From assembly GCA_036387135.1 (NCBI GenBank), contig DASVUH010000066.1:1-64000 (forward strand): DNA of 64,000 nucleotides. The letters run 5' to 3'. The stretch is from JALZCH01 sp036387135 (GTDB lineage: Bacteria > Acidobacteriota > Blastocatellia > Pyrinomonadales > Pyrinomonadaceae). The notes under the pieces were generated by a model that ran no database searches, had not been told where the DNA came from, and was given only the letters and a program-made list of their open reading frames with translations. Of the stretch, positions 32,927-42,514 are shown one piece after another; the stretch's first letter is position 1; the number at the start of each line of letters is the position of its first letter. The position numbers and the translations under genes are program-made.

Positions 32927-33760
32927 TTATAATGTATGCCAGAAGCCGTATTTGCGTAATTTCCGATAGCGAAGCTGCATTCTTTGATTTTCTGGCATCG
33001 AGACGAGCAGATTTATTTCTTTGAGCAGAGCATTTTTAAAATCAATAGTAAATTGATTTTCGCGGTCGCCCAGCAAATTATAATCCCAGTGCTTTGGTTC
33101 GGGAATAATTTCATCAATCACGCCGAGCGCCCGCAAATCCGTGGCGGTCAGTTTTAACTTTTCGGCGGCGAGATCGGCGCGAGCCGCGTCTTTCCACAAA
33201 ATAGCGGCGCAGCCTTCGGGTGAAATCACCGAATAAATCGAGTTTTGCATCATCAACACACGGTCGGCAACCCCGATTGCCAGAGCGCCGCCCGATCCGC
33301 CCTCGCCGATCACAACTGCAATGATGGGGCAGCGCAATTCAGCCATTTCCTTTAAATTAAAAGCGATGGCTTCCGCTTGTCCGCGTTCTTCGGCGTCAAT
33401 TCCTGGATAAGCGCCGGGAGTGTCTATAAAAGTGATTACCGGGCGGTTGAACTTGTTTGCCAGCTGCATCAATCGCAAAGCTTTTCGGTAACCTTCCGGT
33501 TTCGGCATCCCGAAATTTCTACGATGTCTCTGTTTGGTGTCTCGTCCTTTTTGATGTCCGGCGACCAGAATTTCAAAGTCTCCAAGGCGAGCCAGACCGC
33601 AAACCAGAGCCGGGTCCTCCCCATAACGCCGGTCGCCGTGCAGCTCCAGAAAATCGTCAAAAACGTTTTCAAAAATATCGAGCGAATAAGGACGAGCCGG
33701 ATGGCGCGCGATCTGTACGCATTCAAAAGCGGTTTTTTTTGCGTTCGTTTTTTCCAGCAC
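32927..33760 (-). CDS. accA: Acetyl-CoA carboxylase carboxyltransferase alpha subunit AccA
   Basis: 277 residues. Crotonase-fold carboxyltransferase: PYSLDIFENVFDDFLELHGD, then GHQKGRDTKQRHRRNFGMPK, PEGYRKALRLMQLANKFNRP, FIDTPGAYPGIDAEERGQAE and the oxyanion Gly-rich IGEGGSGGALAI, all diagnostic. It transfers CO2 from biotin to acetyl-CoA in the first step of fatty acid synthesis, with AccD (not in this window). It is shorter at the N-terminus than E. coli AccA (about 319). It follows dnaE by 24 bp, as the two genes are neighbours in proteobacteria too. Confidence 0.95.
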   Translation of the reverse strand: MLEKTNAKKTAFECVQIARHPARPYSLDIFENVFDDFLELHGDRRYGEDPALVCGLARLGDFEILVAGHQKGRDTKQRHRRNFGMPKPEGYRKALRLMQLANKFNRPVITFIDTPGAYPGIDAEERGQAEAIAFNLKEMAELRCPIIAVVIGEGGSGGALAIGVADRVLMMQNSIYSVISPEGCAAILWKDAARADLAAEKLKLTATDLRALGVIDEIIPEPKHWDYNLLGDRENQFTIDFKNALLKEINLLVSMPENQRMQLRYRKLRKYGFWHTL

Positions 33761-33784
33761 TGTTTCCTCCGAAAAATATTTCGA

Positions 33785-36700
33785 TTACTTGCGGATTTGC
33801 CATTCAACCACGCAGCCGAGCAGTTCCAGTTCTTTGGCTAAATTATAATTTCCCTGTATTCGCAGAGAGCCGTGGACGCCGAGACGTACGCGGTAACAAT
33901 TGTTTTTGTGCATCGGCATTTCAAAAAACACTTCGCATTTTCCACGATTGCGGTTTAGCAAGGCAAGCAGGCTTTCATAAAAGTTAATATTTTTTTCCGC
34001 AACGGGCGGCAGATTGACGATGAGGGAATCGGCGCGCGCCGGCAGGGCTTCTTCAAATTTATAAATTTCTTCGACAATAAACGAAAAATTCGTTTCGTTT
34101 TCACTTTCCAAATGTCCGGCGGCAAAGATTATTTCGTCGTTTGTGAGAAGTTGCGAATACCTCTCGAATGCTTCGGACCAAGCCAGGCATTTAATCGAAC
34201 CTGTATAATCTTCCAATTTAAAAATGGAAAAACGGTTTCCTTTTTTGCTTAAGCGGACTTGCGCTTCGCTGATGATTCCGGCGATCCAGAGTTTTTGCTC
34301 GGAATCGGATGAAGCGTTTTGCGTCAGACTTAAAATGCTTTGCGCTTCAAGCTGCTTAAGCAGTCCATCATGCTTGCTTAAAGGGTGGTTGCTTAAGTAA
34401 AAGCCAAGCGTTTCTTTTTCCGCCGTCCAGATTTCTTTGTCCGTTAAGACGGGAAAATCCTTGATTTTAATTTCACTGACTTCCTGATTTGTGGCTCCGA
34501 AAAGAGCGTTTTGACCTTTTTCCTTTGAGTTGCGCTCCTTTTGTGCGACCGATATTGAAGTTTCAATTTCGGCAATCAGCTTCGAGCGCCAATGATTTGT
34601 TGTAGACGAATCGTCTTTGAGAGAGTCGAATGCGCCGGAGTAAATCAGGCTGTGCAAGCTGCGGCGATTTACCGAGCTTGAGGCTCTCGAAATAAAGTCT
34701 AAAAATGATGAAAACGGTTTTTCCCGCCTGGCATTGATAATCTCTTGAATCGCCGCTTCTCCGATTCCTTTGATCGCGCTCAAGCCAAATCGAATCGCAT
34801 TGTTGACGGGCGTAAAACCGGAATTGCTTTCGTTGATGTCGGGCGGCAAAAGTTCTATTGCGGCGGTTTTCAATTCGGCAATATATTTTTGTATTTTTGC
34901 GGTGTCCTGTGCTTCGTGCGAGAGAACCGCCGCGTAAAAATGCGACGGGTAATGGGCTTTTAAATAAGCGGTTTGGAAAGCCAGGTAGGCATAGGCGACG
35001 CTATGGCTTTTGTTAAAGCCGTAATCGGCAAACTGCGCCATCAGAGAGAAGATTTGTTCCGCTTTTTCCCGTTTGATATTGCGCTCGGTTGCACCGTTGA
35101 CAAATTTTTCCTGATGCTTTGCCATCTCTTCGCGCTTCTTTTTACCCATTGCGCGGCGCATCATATCGGCTTCGCCAAGCGAATAGCCCGCCAGATTTTG
35201 GGCGAGCTGCATAATTTGCTCCTGATAAACGATAATTCCGTGCGTGTTATTTAAAATCTCTTTCATCTGCGGAACGAGATAGCGAACTTGTTTTTGACCG
35301 CGATGACGGCTGATAAAATCGTCAACCATTCCGCCATCGAGAGGACCGGGGCGATAGAGCGCATTGAGAGCGGCAAGGTCTTCGATTCCTTTCGGTTTTA
35401 AACGGCGGCAGATTTCCTGCATTCCGGGTGATTCAAATTGAAAAATGGCTTCGGTTCTGCCGTCTGCAAAAATCTTCATTGTTTCTTCATCGCTTAAGGG
35501 TGTTTGCGTCCAATCAATTTGTTTATTAATGGATTGTTTTATGCTGATTAAGCAATCGTTTATCACGGTTAAGGTGGTTAAGGCAAGGAAATCCATCTTA
35601 AGCATCCCGGTTTTTTCCAGGTCGGACATCGCAAATTGTGTGGTTAGCTCGTCTTTTGCAGACAGGGCGACCGGGATCAGCTCGTCAAGCGGTTTGGGAG
35701 AAATGACCACGCCGGCTGCGTGAACCGAAGTATGTCTGGCACAGCCTTCGAGGCGGCGTGCGAGATCAATAACCTCTTTTACCTGTGGATTTGTTTCCAC
35801 GGCGGTTTTTAGTTCTTCGACTTGTTCGAGAGCTTGCGTGATGCTGACGTTTCGTCCCCTGACGGGTGGCGGGATCAGTTTGGCGATTTTCTCGACCTCT
35901 GAATAAGGCATGTTCAAAGCTCTGCCGACATCCTTAATAACGGCTTTGGAAGCCATAGTTCCAAAAGTGACGATTTGGCAGACCGAATTTCTCCCGTATT
36001 GATTGACCACGTGCTTGATAACGCGCTCGCGCCCGCGAATACAAAAATCAATATCAATATCAGGCATTGTGACGCGTTCAGGATTGAGAAAGCGCTCGAA
36101 AAGCAAATCGTATTGAATCGGATCAACGTCCGTTATTTCCAGACAATATGCGACCAGAGAGCCAGCCGCAGAGCCGCGTCCGGGACCGACGGGAATATCG
36201 TTTTCTTTGGCGAAGCGAACGAAGTCCCAAACGATCAGAAAATAGCCTGGAAAGCCCATGCGTCTGATAATGCCGGTTTCAATATTGATTCTGTTTTTGT
36301 ATTCTTCAATCGAGTATTTTAAGTTCCCGGCATTTTGCAAAGGCTCCCAAACCGATTGCTGACGTTTTTTAAAACCGTCCCACACTACTTTTTCAAAATA
36401 TTCATCGGCTGTTTCACAGTTTGAATCGAGAGGAATCGGATAGAGCGGCAAATTAAAAGAATCTTCACTGCTCGGCAGAGCGAAATTGCAGCGCTCGGAA
36501 ATTTCAATTGTTTTTGATAAACTTTGGGGCAATTCCGCACCGAAAAGACGCCACATTTCCTCTGCGGATTTGAGATAAAACTGTTCGGAACCCAGTCTCG
36601 GACGCGACTCGTCATGAATTGTTTTGGCAGCACCGATGCAGAGCATCATTTCATGAGCTTTGGCGTCATCTGCTGAGAGGTAATAAACATCATTGGTTGC

Positions 36701-37321
36701 CACTAAATCCAAATCCAGTTTTTTTGATAGTTGAACGAGGGGCTGGCGAATCGCTTTTTCTTCGGGGAGATTGTGGTCTTGAATTTCCAAAAAGAGATTG
36801 TTTTGACCGAATACATCTTTAAGTTTGGCTGCGTAATTGTATGCATCTTCAAAACGATTTTGTTTTAAAAAATGATTGACCAATCCGTCCCGACCGGATG
36901 TCAGACAAATGATCCCGGTACTATACGTCGCGAGCAAATCGAAATCTATTCTCGGTTTGTGATGCAATCCTTCGGTGAAAGCTTTCGACGATAAACTGAC
37001 AAGATTAAAATAGCCGGTGAGATTTTCCGCCAATAAAACAAGAGTGTAATAAGGCAGCTCGCCCGATTTGAGAGCGGCGCTTTTGTCAAATCTGGAACCG
37101 AGCGTCAGATAAGCCTCGAAACCGATGATCGGCTGAATGCCGTTCTTCTTCATGTTATAGTAAAACGACAGCGCGCCGTATAAATTGCCGCAATCGGTCA
37201 TCGCACAGGCTTTCATTTCCAGCTCGTTGAGGCGGCGAGCAAGCGCTGGAATTTGATTTGCGCTTTTCAGAATGCTGTAATCTGTATGAACGTGGAGATG
37301 GACAAAATCTTTTGAAGGCAT
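33785..37321 (-). CDS. dnaE: DNA polymerase III alpha subunit DnaE
   Basis: 1178 residues. N-terminal PHP domain (FVHLHVHTDYSILKSA; CAMTDCGNLYGALSFY), then the polymerase core with GPGRGSAAGSLVAYCLEITD and the catalytic PDIDIDFCIRGRERVI, the fingers (NALYRPGPLDGGMVDDFI), tandem helix-hairpin-helix (IRFGLSAIKGIGEAAIQEI) and the C-terminal OB domain (GIISEAQVRLSKKGNRFSIF). Replicative polymerase of DnaE1 type. The 44-bp gap to divergent miaB must hold both promoters. Confidence 0.97.
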   Translation of the reverse strand: MPSKDFVHLHVHTDYSILKSANQIPALARRLNELEMKACAMTDCGNLYGALSFYYNMKKNGIQPIIGFEAYLTLGSRFDKSAALKSGELPYYTLVLLAENLTGYFNLVSLSSKAFTEGLHHKPRIDFDLLATYSTGIICLTSGRDGLVNHFLKQNRFEDAYNYAAKLKDVFGQNNLFLEIQDHNLPEEKAIRQPLVQLSKKLDLDLVATNDVYYLSADDAKAHEMMLCIGAAKTIHDESRPRLGSEQFYLKSAEEMWRLFGAELPQSLSKTIEISERCNFALPSSEDSFNLPLYPIPLDSNCETADEYFEKVVWDGFKKRQQSVWEPLQNAGNLKYSIEEYKNRINIETGIIRRMGFPGYFLIVWDFVRFAKENDIPVGPGRGSAAGSLVAYCLEITDVDPIQYDLLFERFLNPERVTMPDIDIDFCIRGRERVIKHVVNQYGRNSVCQIVTFGTMASKAVIKDVGRALNMPYSEVEKIAKLIPPPVRGRNVSITQALEQVEELKTAVETNPQVKEVIDLARRLEGCARHTSVHAAGVVISPKPLDELIPVALSAKDELTTQFAMSDLEKTGMLKMDFLALTTLTVINDCLISIKQSINKQIDWTQTPLSDEETMKIFADGRTEAIFQFESPGMQEICRRLKPKGIEDLAALNALYRPGPLDGGMVDDFISRHRGQKQVRYLVPQMKEILNNTHGIIVYQEQIMQLAQNLAGYSLGEADMMRRAMGKKKREEMAKHQEKFVNGATERNIKREKAEQIFSLMAQFADYGFNKSHSVAYAYLAFQTAYLKAHYPSHFYAAVLSHEAQDTAKIQKYIAELKTAAIELLPPDINESNSGFTPVNNAIRFGLSAIKGIGEAAIQEIINARREKPFSSFLDFISRASSSVNRRSLHSLIYSGAFDSLKDDSSTTNHWRSKLIAEIETSISVAQKERNSKEKGQNALFGATNQEVSEIKIKDFPVLTDKEIWTAEKETLGFYLSNHPLSKHDGLLKQLEAQSILSLTQNASSDSEQKLWIAGIISEAQVRLSKKGNRFSIFKLEDYTGSIKCLAWSEAFERYSQLLTNDEIIFAAGHLESENETNFSFIVEEIYKFEEALPARADSLIVNLPPVAEKNINFYESLLALLNRNRGKCEVFFEMPMHKNNCYRVRLGVHGSLRIQGNYNLAKELELLGCVVEWQIRK

Positions 37322-37365
37322 TTGATAAATTTTTGGAATTAATATTTGTTTATTGAGAAAAAGTT

Positions 37366-38739
37366 ATGAATTACTCACGCGACCGTGAAAAAAAACAGCC
37401 CCGGCGTAAGAAAGTGTACATAGAGACGCACGGATGTCAAATGAACGTTTCCGATTCTGAAAGAGTAGCAACCAGACTGGAACAAACAGGGTATCAGGTT
37501 GTCGGGTCTGATAACGAAGCGGATATCGTCCTTATCAATACTTGTTCGGTTCGCGAGCGCGCAGAACAAAAACTTTTCAACCGGGTGGGAGAATTATCGG
37601 ACAAAAAAAGACGTGTTGAGAAGCCATTAATTGGCGTATTAGGCTGTGTCGCCCAGCTTGAAGGGGAAAACCTGTTTGGCAAAACATCGAATATAGATTT
37701 TGTTCTAGGAACGCGAGCGGTTGGAAGAATCGGAGAGATGCTTGATGGAATTAATTTAAAAGGTGAAAAAAACGTTGATTTGGGCGAGAGGGAGGGCAAC
37801 TATGATTGGACGGTCGCAGATCATTACAGAAGCTCGGATTATGTGGCTTTTGTGCCGATTATCGAAGGTTGCAACAAATTCTGCACATATTGTATTGTTC
37901 CTTTTTCCCGTGGACGCGAACAAAGTCTACCGCCAACACAGATCCTGGATCAGTTGAGAGGATTAAAAGAAGCCGGGGTTAAAGAAGTCCATTTAATCGG
38001 TCAAAACGTAAACAGCTATCGTCCGAAGACCGCCGCCGGGCTGGAAAGATTTAAAGGCGCGACGCCTTTTTCGCGTCTTTTGAGAGCGGCGGCTGAGACT
38101 GGTATCGAACGAATCAAATTTACAACTTCTTTTCCGAGAGATTTTCACCCGGATATTGTCTCGGCGATTAATGAATGTGAAAATCTCTGTAATTGGGTGC
38201 ATTTGCCCGTTCAGTCGGGCAGTGACCGCATTCTTAGGGCGATGCGGCGCGGTCATACATCGGCTGATTATTTGAAAAAAGTAGAAGCAATTCAAAACTC
38301 CTCGCGTCGAATCTCGTTGACTACTGATATAATTGTCGGGTTTCCCGGCGAGACGGATGTTGATTTTAGAGAGACGGTTGAGTTATACGAAAAATGCCGG
38401 TTTGACAGCGCTTATCTTTTCAAATATTCGCCGAGACCCGGTACGCCTTCCGCGCGCCTTGATGATTCCGTTTCGGCTCAAATCAAACGAGAGCGTTTTT
38501 TAGTCTTGGAATCGGCGCAAAAGCGAATACAGGAAGAGAAGTTAAAAGAATACATCGGAGAAACGGTTCGGGTTTTGGCTGAGTGTTTTAGCGCGAAGTC
38601 TCAAAACGATCTGAGCGGGCATACGACTTGCCACAAAGTGGTAAATTTTGAGGCGGATGAAACAAAGCTCGGACAAATCATTGAGGTTTTTATAACCGAT
38701 GCAAAAGTCAATTCTTTGCGCGGACGTATTGCGGTTTGA
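37366..38739 (+). CDS. miaB: tRNA-2-methylthio-N6-dimethylallyladenosine synthase MiaB
   Basis: 457 residues. N-terminal UPF0004 domain with the first cluster Cys (YIETHGCQMNVSDSE; INTCSVRERAEQK; GVLGCVAQLEG), the radical SAM motif CNKFCTYC in IIEGCNKFCTYCIVPFSRG, and the C-terminal TRAM domain (to SLRGRIAV). It methylthiolates i6A37 of tRNAs. It starts with a Lys/Arg-rich extension of 15 residues. The GSDNEAD stretch overlaps one copy of a 12-bp repeat found elsewhere in the window. Confidence 0.95.
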   Translation: MNYSRDREKKQPRRKKVYIETHGCQMNVSDSERVATRLEQTGYQVVGSDNEADIVLINTCSVRERAEQKLFNRVGELSDKKRRVEKPLIGVLGCVAQLEGENLFGKTSNIDFVLGTRAVGRIGEMLDGINLKGEKNVDLGEREGNYDWTVADHYRSSDYVAFVPIIEGCNKFCTYCIVPFSRGREQSLPPTQILDQLRGLKEAGVKEVHLIGQNVNSYRPKTAAGLERFKGATPFSRLLRAAAETGIERIKFTTSFPRDFHPDIVSAINECENLCNWVHLPVQSGSDRILRAMRRGHTSADYLKKVEAIQNSSRRISLTTDIIVGFPGETDVDFRETVELYEKCRFDSAYLFKYSPRPGTPSARLDDSVSAQIKRERFLVLESAQKRIQEEKLKEYIGETVRVLAECFSAKSQNDLSGHTTCHKVVNFEADETKLGQIIEVFITDAKVNSLRGRIAV

Positions 38740-38789
38740 CGATTGGATTTATACTGTCTTGTTTTTGTATTATTTGTTCGAGGTTGCGG

Positions 38790-39263
38790 ATGGAAAATGA
38801 TATTGAAGTAAAAGTCGGCGCATTAATTATGGAGCCTCACAGCGGCACCCCGATTGTTGTCTTGCGTGGAGTTTCCGATGAAACCGTCATTCCTATCTGG
38901 GTTGGGACATTCGAAGCGAACGCAATCGCCCTGGAAATTGAAAAAACAGTTCCTCAACGCCCTATGACTCACGATTTGCTCAGAAATATAATTACTCAAA
39001 TGGGGGCTGTGGTTGAAAGGGTCATTATCACCGAGTTGCGGAACGATACTTTTTTTGCTTTGATTGAAATGCGTCAACAGGATGGAAGTCTGACGGCGAT
39101 TGATGCCAGACCCTCCGATGCAATCGCTCTGGCTCTTCGTTTTAGCTGCGGAATTTGGGTTAAACCCGAAGTCGTTCGGATGGCGGGGTCGAATCTGGTT
39201 TCCAGCGACGAAGAGAGCGAAGAAGTGGCGGGCGAAGAATGGCCTGATTTAATCAGCGAATAA
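38790..39263 (+). CDS. Bifunctional nuclease family protein (BFN/DUF151)
   Basis: About 157 residues from ATG 38790 (MENDIEVKVGALIMEP), preceded by GAGG. The frame opens earlier inside miaB, but that segment is not part of the family. Conserved features: GTPIVVLRGVSDETVIPIWV, GTFEANAIALEIEKTVPQRP, MTHDLLRNIITQMGAVVERV and DARPSDAIALALRFSCGIWV. The fold is shared with plant and bacterial nucleases described as bifunctional. The cellular role is uncertain. The C-terminus is acidic. It follows miaB, an arrangement common in several phyla (from memory). Confidence 0.88.
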   Translation: MENDIEVKVGALIMEPHSGTPIVVLRGVSDETVIPIWVGTFEANAIALEIEKTVPQRPMTHDLLRNIITQMGAVVERVIITELRNDTFFALIEMRQQDGSLTAIDARPSDAIALALRFSCGIWVKPEVVRMAGSNLVSSDEESEEVAGEEWPDLISE

Positions 39264-39295
39264 CCGTCTATTTCGATTAGAATTACAAAAAGCTG

Positions 39296-40051
39296 ATGAT
39301 TATAGCAATTGCCAATCAAAAAGGCGGAGTTGGGAAGACTACGACAGCCATTAATCTGTCAGCCGCGTGCGCCCTTAAAGGGAAGAGAGTTTTGTTATGT
39401 GATTTAGACCCGCAAAGTAATAGCTCCATTTCTTTTTTAAATGTTGAATCCGTCTCTAATTCAACATATGACCTTTTGATTGATAATAAGGGTGATTGGA
39501 GGGAATCCCGATATCGGACCGGAGTTGAAAATCTCGATATTATTCCGGCAAAAATTAATTTGGCTAAGCTCGAATCAAAGCTTGTCGGTGATTTTGACGC
39601 TATTTTTAGATTTAAGGACCGGCTTGAGCAAATAAAAAAAGAGTATGATTTGATTATTTTGGATACGCCTCCGACGCTGGGTCTGATAACCATCAACGCT
39701 CTGGTCGCTGCAACTCATATTTTGATACCGATCCAAGCTTCATATTTTGCTCTGGAGGGAACGGACGATCTGCTGGAAACCATCGAAAAAGTGCGAGCGA
39801 GACCAAATCCTAATCTAAAACTGCTCGGCGTGCTGGTTACCTTACATGACAGAAGAACAACGCTCTCCAGAGAAGTGCAAAATCATATTCGTCAGGTTTT
39901 CGGGAGCAGCACTTTCGAGACGGTGATTACGAGAAGCGTCCGACTCGAAGAATCTCCGGCACATAAAGAAACAATTTTTACGTATGCGCCGAATTCTTCC
40001 GGAGCAATCGAATATCTGCATCTATGCGAGGAGGTCTTTGCACGTGTCTAA
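39296..40051 (+). CDS. parA: Chromosome partitioning ATPase ParA (Soj)
   Basis: 251 residues. Deviant Walker A KGGVGKTTTA (K9-A18) with the signature first Lys, Walker A' LLCDLDPQSNSSISFLN, and Walker B LIILDTPPTLGLITINAL. The chromosomal type is indicated by the lack of an N-terminal HTH. It forms nucleoid-bound ATP dimers that position ParB-parS complexes. It overlaps parB by 8 bp, so expression is coupled. Confidence 0.95.
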   Translation: MIIAIANQKGGVGKTTTAINLSAACALKGKRVLLCDLDPQSNSSISFLNVESVSNSTYDLLIDNKGDWRESRYRTGVENLDIIPAKINLAKLESKLVGDFDAIFRFKDRLEQIKKEYDLIILDTPPTLGLITINALVAATHILIPIQASYFALEGTDDLLETIEKVRARPNPNLKLLGVLVTLHDRRTTLSREVQNHIRQVFGSSTFETVITRSVRLEESPAHKETIFTYAPNSSGAIEYLHLCEEVFARV

Positions 40052-40943
40052 AAAAGGCTTGCCGTTAGGATTGAAAATGCGTCACGACTCGCATTACGTG
40101 GACGAATTAACGAAATCTCATCAATTTATCGGACGCATAATTCCAATTGCGAAAATTGAGCCGAACCCCGAACAGCCGAGAGTTGAAATGGGAGATTTGA
40201 GCGAGCTGGTTGCTTCGATAAAGGAGAAGGGCGTGCTCGAACCGCTTTTGGTGAAACCGCTGACGGGTTCCGAGAAATGGCTGATTATTGCAGGAGAGCG
40301 TCGCTGGAGAGCGTCCCAGATAGCCGGTTTAACTGAGGTTCCGTGCATAGAGCTGAATGTCAGCGATCAGGAAATTGCTGAAATCGCCCTAATCGAAAAT
40401 CTACAGCGTAAAGATTTAACCGTCTGGGAAGAAGCCGATGCATATCAATCTCTGTGCGAGCGTTTTAGATACACGCACGAAGATTTGGCAAAAAAGCTCA
40501 GCAAAAGCCGCTCTTCGGTTACAGAGACATTAACCATCGCGTCAATACCGCCGGCAGTCAGGCAAAAATGCGTGAGCGCGGGTGTTTCATCGAAAGCCGC
40601 GATTCTAAAGATTGCCAGGAAATTTGACGAAGACGAGATGCTCGAAGAAATTAATAATAGCTTCGGTCAAAAACATAACTCTAATAACGACGGCTCTCAA
40701 TCTGGAAAATTTGTCACGCCGCGGTTAATAAAAGCTGACTCGGAATCGCTTGAGTTTTTGAACGTCAGAAAGAATATAAATTTTCCTTTGCGTGTTTTTA
40801 AGTTTAATGACGGTAACCATAACTTTAAACTGGAAATCAAGTTTAAAAAGCCGGCGAATATAAACGATTTAAAAGACGCAATTAAAAAGGTTTTGGAAGA
40901 TTTGGATAATGTTGAAGAGCAAAATGACTCGCCCCTAACATAA
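40044..40943 (+). CDS. parB: Chromosome partitioning protein ParB (Spo0J)
   Basis: About 299 residues from GTG 40044, right after GAGGAGG (40029-40035). In-frame starts further upstream lie inside parA. The N-terminal CTPase/clamp domain has NPEQPR and the GERRWRAS loop. The central HTH is typical (TVWEEADAYQSLCERF, THEDLAKKLSKSRSSVTETL), followed by a C-terminal dimerisation region that is longer and more divergent than usual. A canonical 16-bp parS palindrome was not seen by eye in the window. Confidence 0.94.
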   Translation: MSKKGLPLGLKMRHDSHYVDELTKSHQFIGRIIPIAKIEPNPEQPRVEMGDLSELVASIKEKGVLEPLLVKPLTGSEKWLIIAGERRWRASQIAGLTEVPCIELNVSDQEIAEIALIENLQRKDLTVWEEADAYQSLCERFRYTHEDLAKKLSKSRSSVTETLTIASIPPAVRQKCVSAGVSSKAAILKIARKFDEDEMLEEINNSFGQKHNSNNDGSQSGKFVTPRLIKADSESLEFLNVRKNINFPLRVFKFNDGNHNFKLEIKFKKPANINDLKDAIKKVLEDLDNVEEQNDSPLT

Positions 40944-41043
40944 TCTTTATTATCAGACGCGACGCTTCGTTCTTCAATAACCAATTCTTAGCTTAAAATT
41001 CCCTGTTGAAATACTAAAAGTAAATTTGACTATAAACCACAAA

Positions 41044-41110
41044 AGCGGAATTCTGAACGTTGAGCTGGTTTCCTTTGATTCAATTGATTCAACGCTTTCA
41101 AAATTCCGCT
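41044..41110 (+). promoter_or_regulatory. Structured leader before ahcY (candidate cis-regulatory RNA)
   Basis: Outer stem AGCGGAATT (41044-41052)/AATTCCGCT (41102-41110), perfect over 9 bp, encloses an inner stem CGTTGA (41058-41063)/TCAACG (41089-41094). The outer stem ends 18 bp before the ahcY ATG and no T-run follows, so it is not a terminator of parB in the usual form. It does not match the SAH or SAM riboswitch consensus sequences I know. Confidence 0.45.
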
Positions 41111-41128
41111 CTTTCAAGCAAGTAAATT

Positions 41129-42406
41129 ATGCAACCAGCAGTTTCCAATTATGATATTAGAGATATAAATCTGGCGCCGATGGGAAAACAGCGCATCGAA
41201 TGGGCTGACCGCGAAATGCCGGTTTTACGACTGATTCGAGATAGATTCGCAACCGAAAAACCCTTGCAAGGCTACAAGATCGTCGCCTGCGCGCACATCA
41301 CGACTGAAACCGCTAATTTAGCGCGGACACTTCAAGCGGGCGGCGCGGACTGCATCCTTATTGCTTCCAATCCGCTTTCAACGCAGGACGATGTGGCTGC
41401 CGCCTTAGTAGCCGAATACGGAATTCCGGTTTTTGCCATTAAGGGCGAATCCACCGAAACTTACAACCGCCACGTTCGAATCGCTCTCGATACCGAACCG
41501 GATTTGATTATTGACGACGGCTCGGACGTAGTAGCTACGCTTTTAAAAGAACGTCAGCATCAGATTTCCAAAATCGTCGGCTCGACCGAAGAAACCACTA
41601 CCGGAATCGTTCGACTCGAAGCGATGCAAAAAGCAGGCGTACTTCCCTTTCCAGCGATGGCTGTTAATAATGCGCAAACCAAACATTTCTTCGATAATCG
41701 TTACGGCACCGGGCAATCAACAATAGACGGCGTAATCCGGGCGACAAACATTTTACTGGCTGGCAAAAACCTGGTCGTTTTGGGTTACGGCTGGTGCGGA
41801 AAAGGCGTCGCAATGCGCGCCAGAGGCTTGGGCGCCAATGTTTTAGTCACAGAAATTGATCCGATCAAAGCGGTTGAAGCCGTAATGGACGGTTTTCGCG
41901 TGATGCCAATGAACGAAGCCGCAGCGGTCGGAGACATTTTTATTACCGTTACCGGAAACCGGGACGTGATTGACCGCAAACATTTCCCTTTGATGAAAGA
42001 CGGGGCGATTGTTTGCAACAGCGGACACTTTGACTTAGAAATAAACCTGTCGGCGCTCGCCGAAATGAGCGCGAGTGATGCATTGACCGTCCGCCCGTTT
42101 GTTCAGGAGTACAGGCTTTCCGATTCCGGCAAGCGGATCATTGTTCTCGGCGAAGGCAGATTAATTAACCTAGCCGCCGCCGAAGGTCATCCGGCTAGCG
42201 TGATGGATATGAGCTTCGCCAATCAAGCGCTCTCGGCTGAATATCTGGTTGTTAACAAAGGCAAGCTCCCCCCTGGTGTTCACACTCTCCCGGCAGAAGT
42301 AGACACTGAAATTGCCGGTCTTAAATTAATGGCAATGGGAATTTCGATTGATACGCTCACCCCGGAGCAGATCGAATACATGACCAGCTGGGAAACAGGA
42401 ACTTAA
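41129..42406 (+). CDS. ahcY: Adenosylhomocysteinase AhcY (SahH)
   Basis: 425 residues. Family motifs: ACAHITTETANLARTLQAGG, IASNPLSTQDDVAAAL, GSTEETTTGIVRL, NNAQTKHFFDNRYGTGQS and the NAD-binding GYGWCGKGVAMRARGLGANV. The C-terminus carries the later family blocks (LINLAAAEGHPASVMDMSFA). It hydrolyses S-adenosylhomocysteine to adenosine and homocysteine. The roughly 40-residue insertion of eukaryotic and many proteobacterial forms is absent, giving the shorter type found in archaea and many bacteria. A strong terminator follows. Confidence 0.97.
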   Translation: MQPAVSNYDIRDINLAPMGKQRIEWADREMPVLRLIRDRFATEKPLQGYKIVACAHITTETANLARTLQAGGADCILIASNPLSTQDDVAAALVAEYGIPVFAIKGESTETYNRHVRIALDTEPDLIIDDGSDVVATLLKERQHQISKIVGSTEETTTGIVRLEAMQKAGVLPFPAMAVNNAQTKHFFDNRYGTGQSTIDGVIRATNILLAGKNLVVLGYGWCGKGVAMRARGLGANVLVTEIDPIKAVEAVMDGFRVMPMNEAAAVGDIFITVTGNRDVIDRKHFPLMKDGAIVCNSGHFDLEINLSALAEMSASDALTVRPFVQEYRLSDSGKRIIVLGEGRLINLAAAEGHPASVMDMSFANQALSAEYLVVNKGKLPPGVHTLPAEVDTEIAGLKLMAMGISIDTLTPEQIEYMTSWETGT

Positions 42407-42430
42407 ACACAACAAGCAAATAATAAAAAA

Positions 42431-42458
42431 GGCGGTTGAAAAATCAACCGCCTTTTTT
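42431..42458. terminator. Strong bidirectional terminator between ahcY and lptFG
   Basis: GGCGGTTGA (42431-42439)/TCAACCGCC (42444-42452), 4-base A loop, flanked by A6 on the left and T6 on the right. It serves both convergent transcripts. Confidence 0.93.
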
Positions 42459-42514
42459 ATTATTATTTGCTAATCATCGAAAGCAATGGCGTTATCGGAC
42501 GCGAAAATCTTCTA

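Noticed and set aside
37366..38739. Radical SAM protein as a possible maturase for the PqqD-Cys protein
   Set aside because: Full MiaB domain set (UPF0004, radical SAM, TRAM) and a distance of over 20 kb; it is a tRNA enzyme.
41044..41110. SAM/SAH riboswitch call for the ahcY leader
   Set aside because: The conserved nucleotides of the known classes could not be matched; kept only as an unassigned structured leader.
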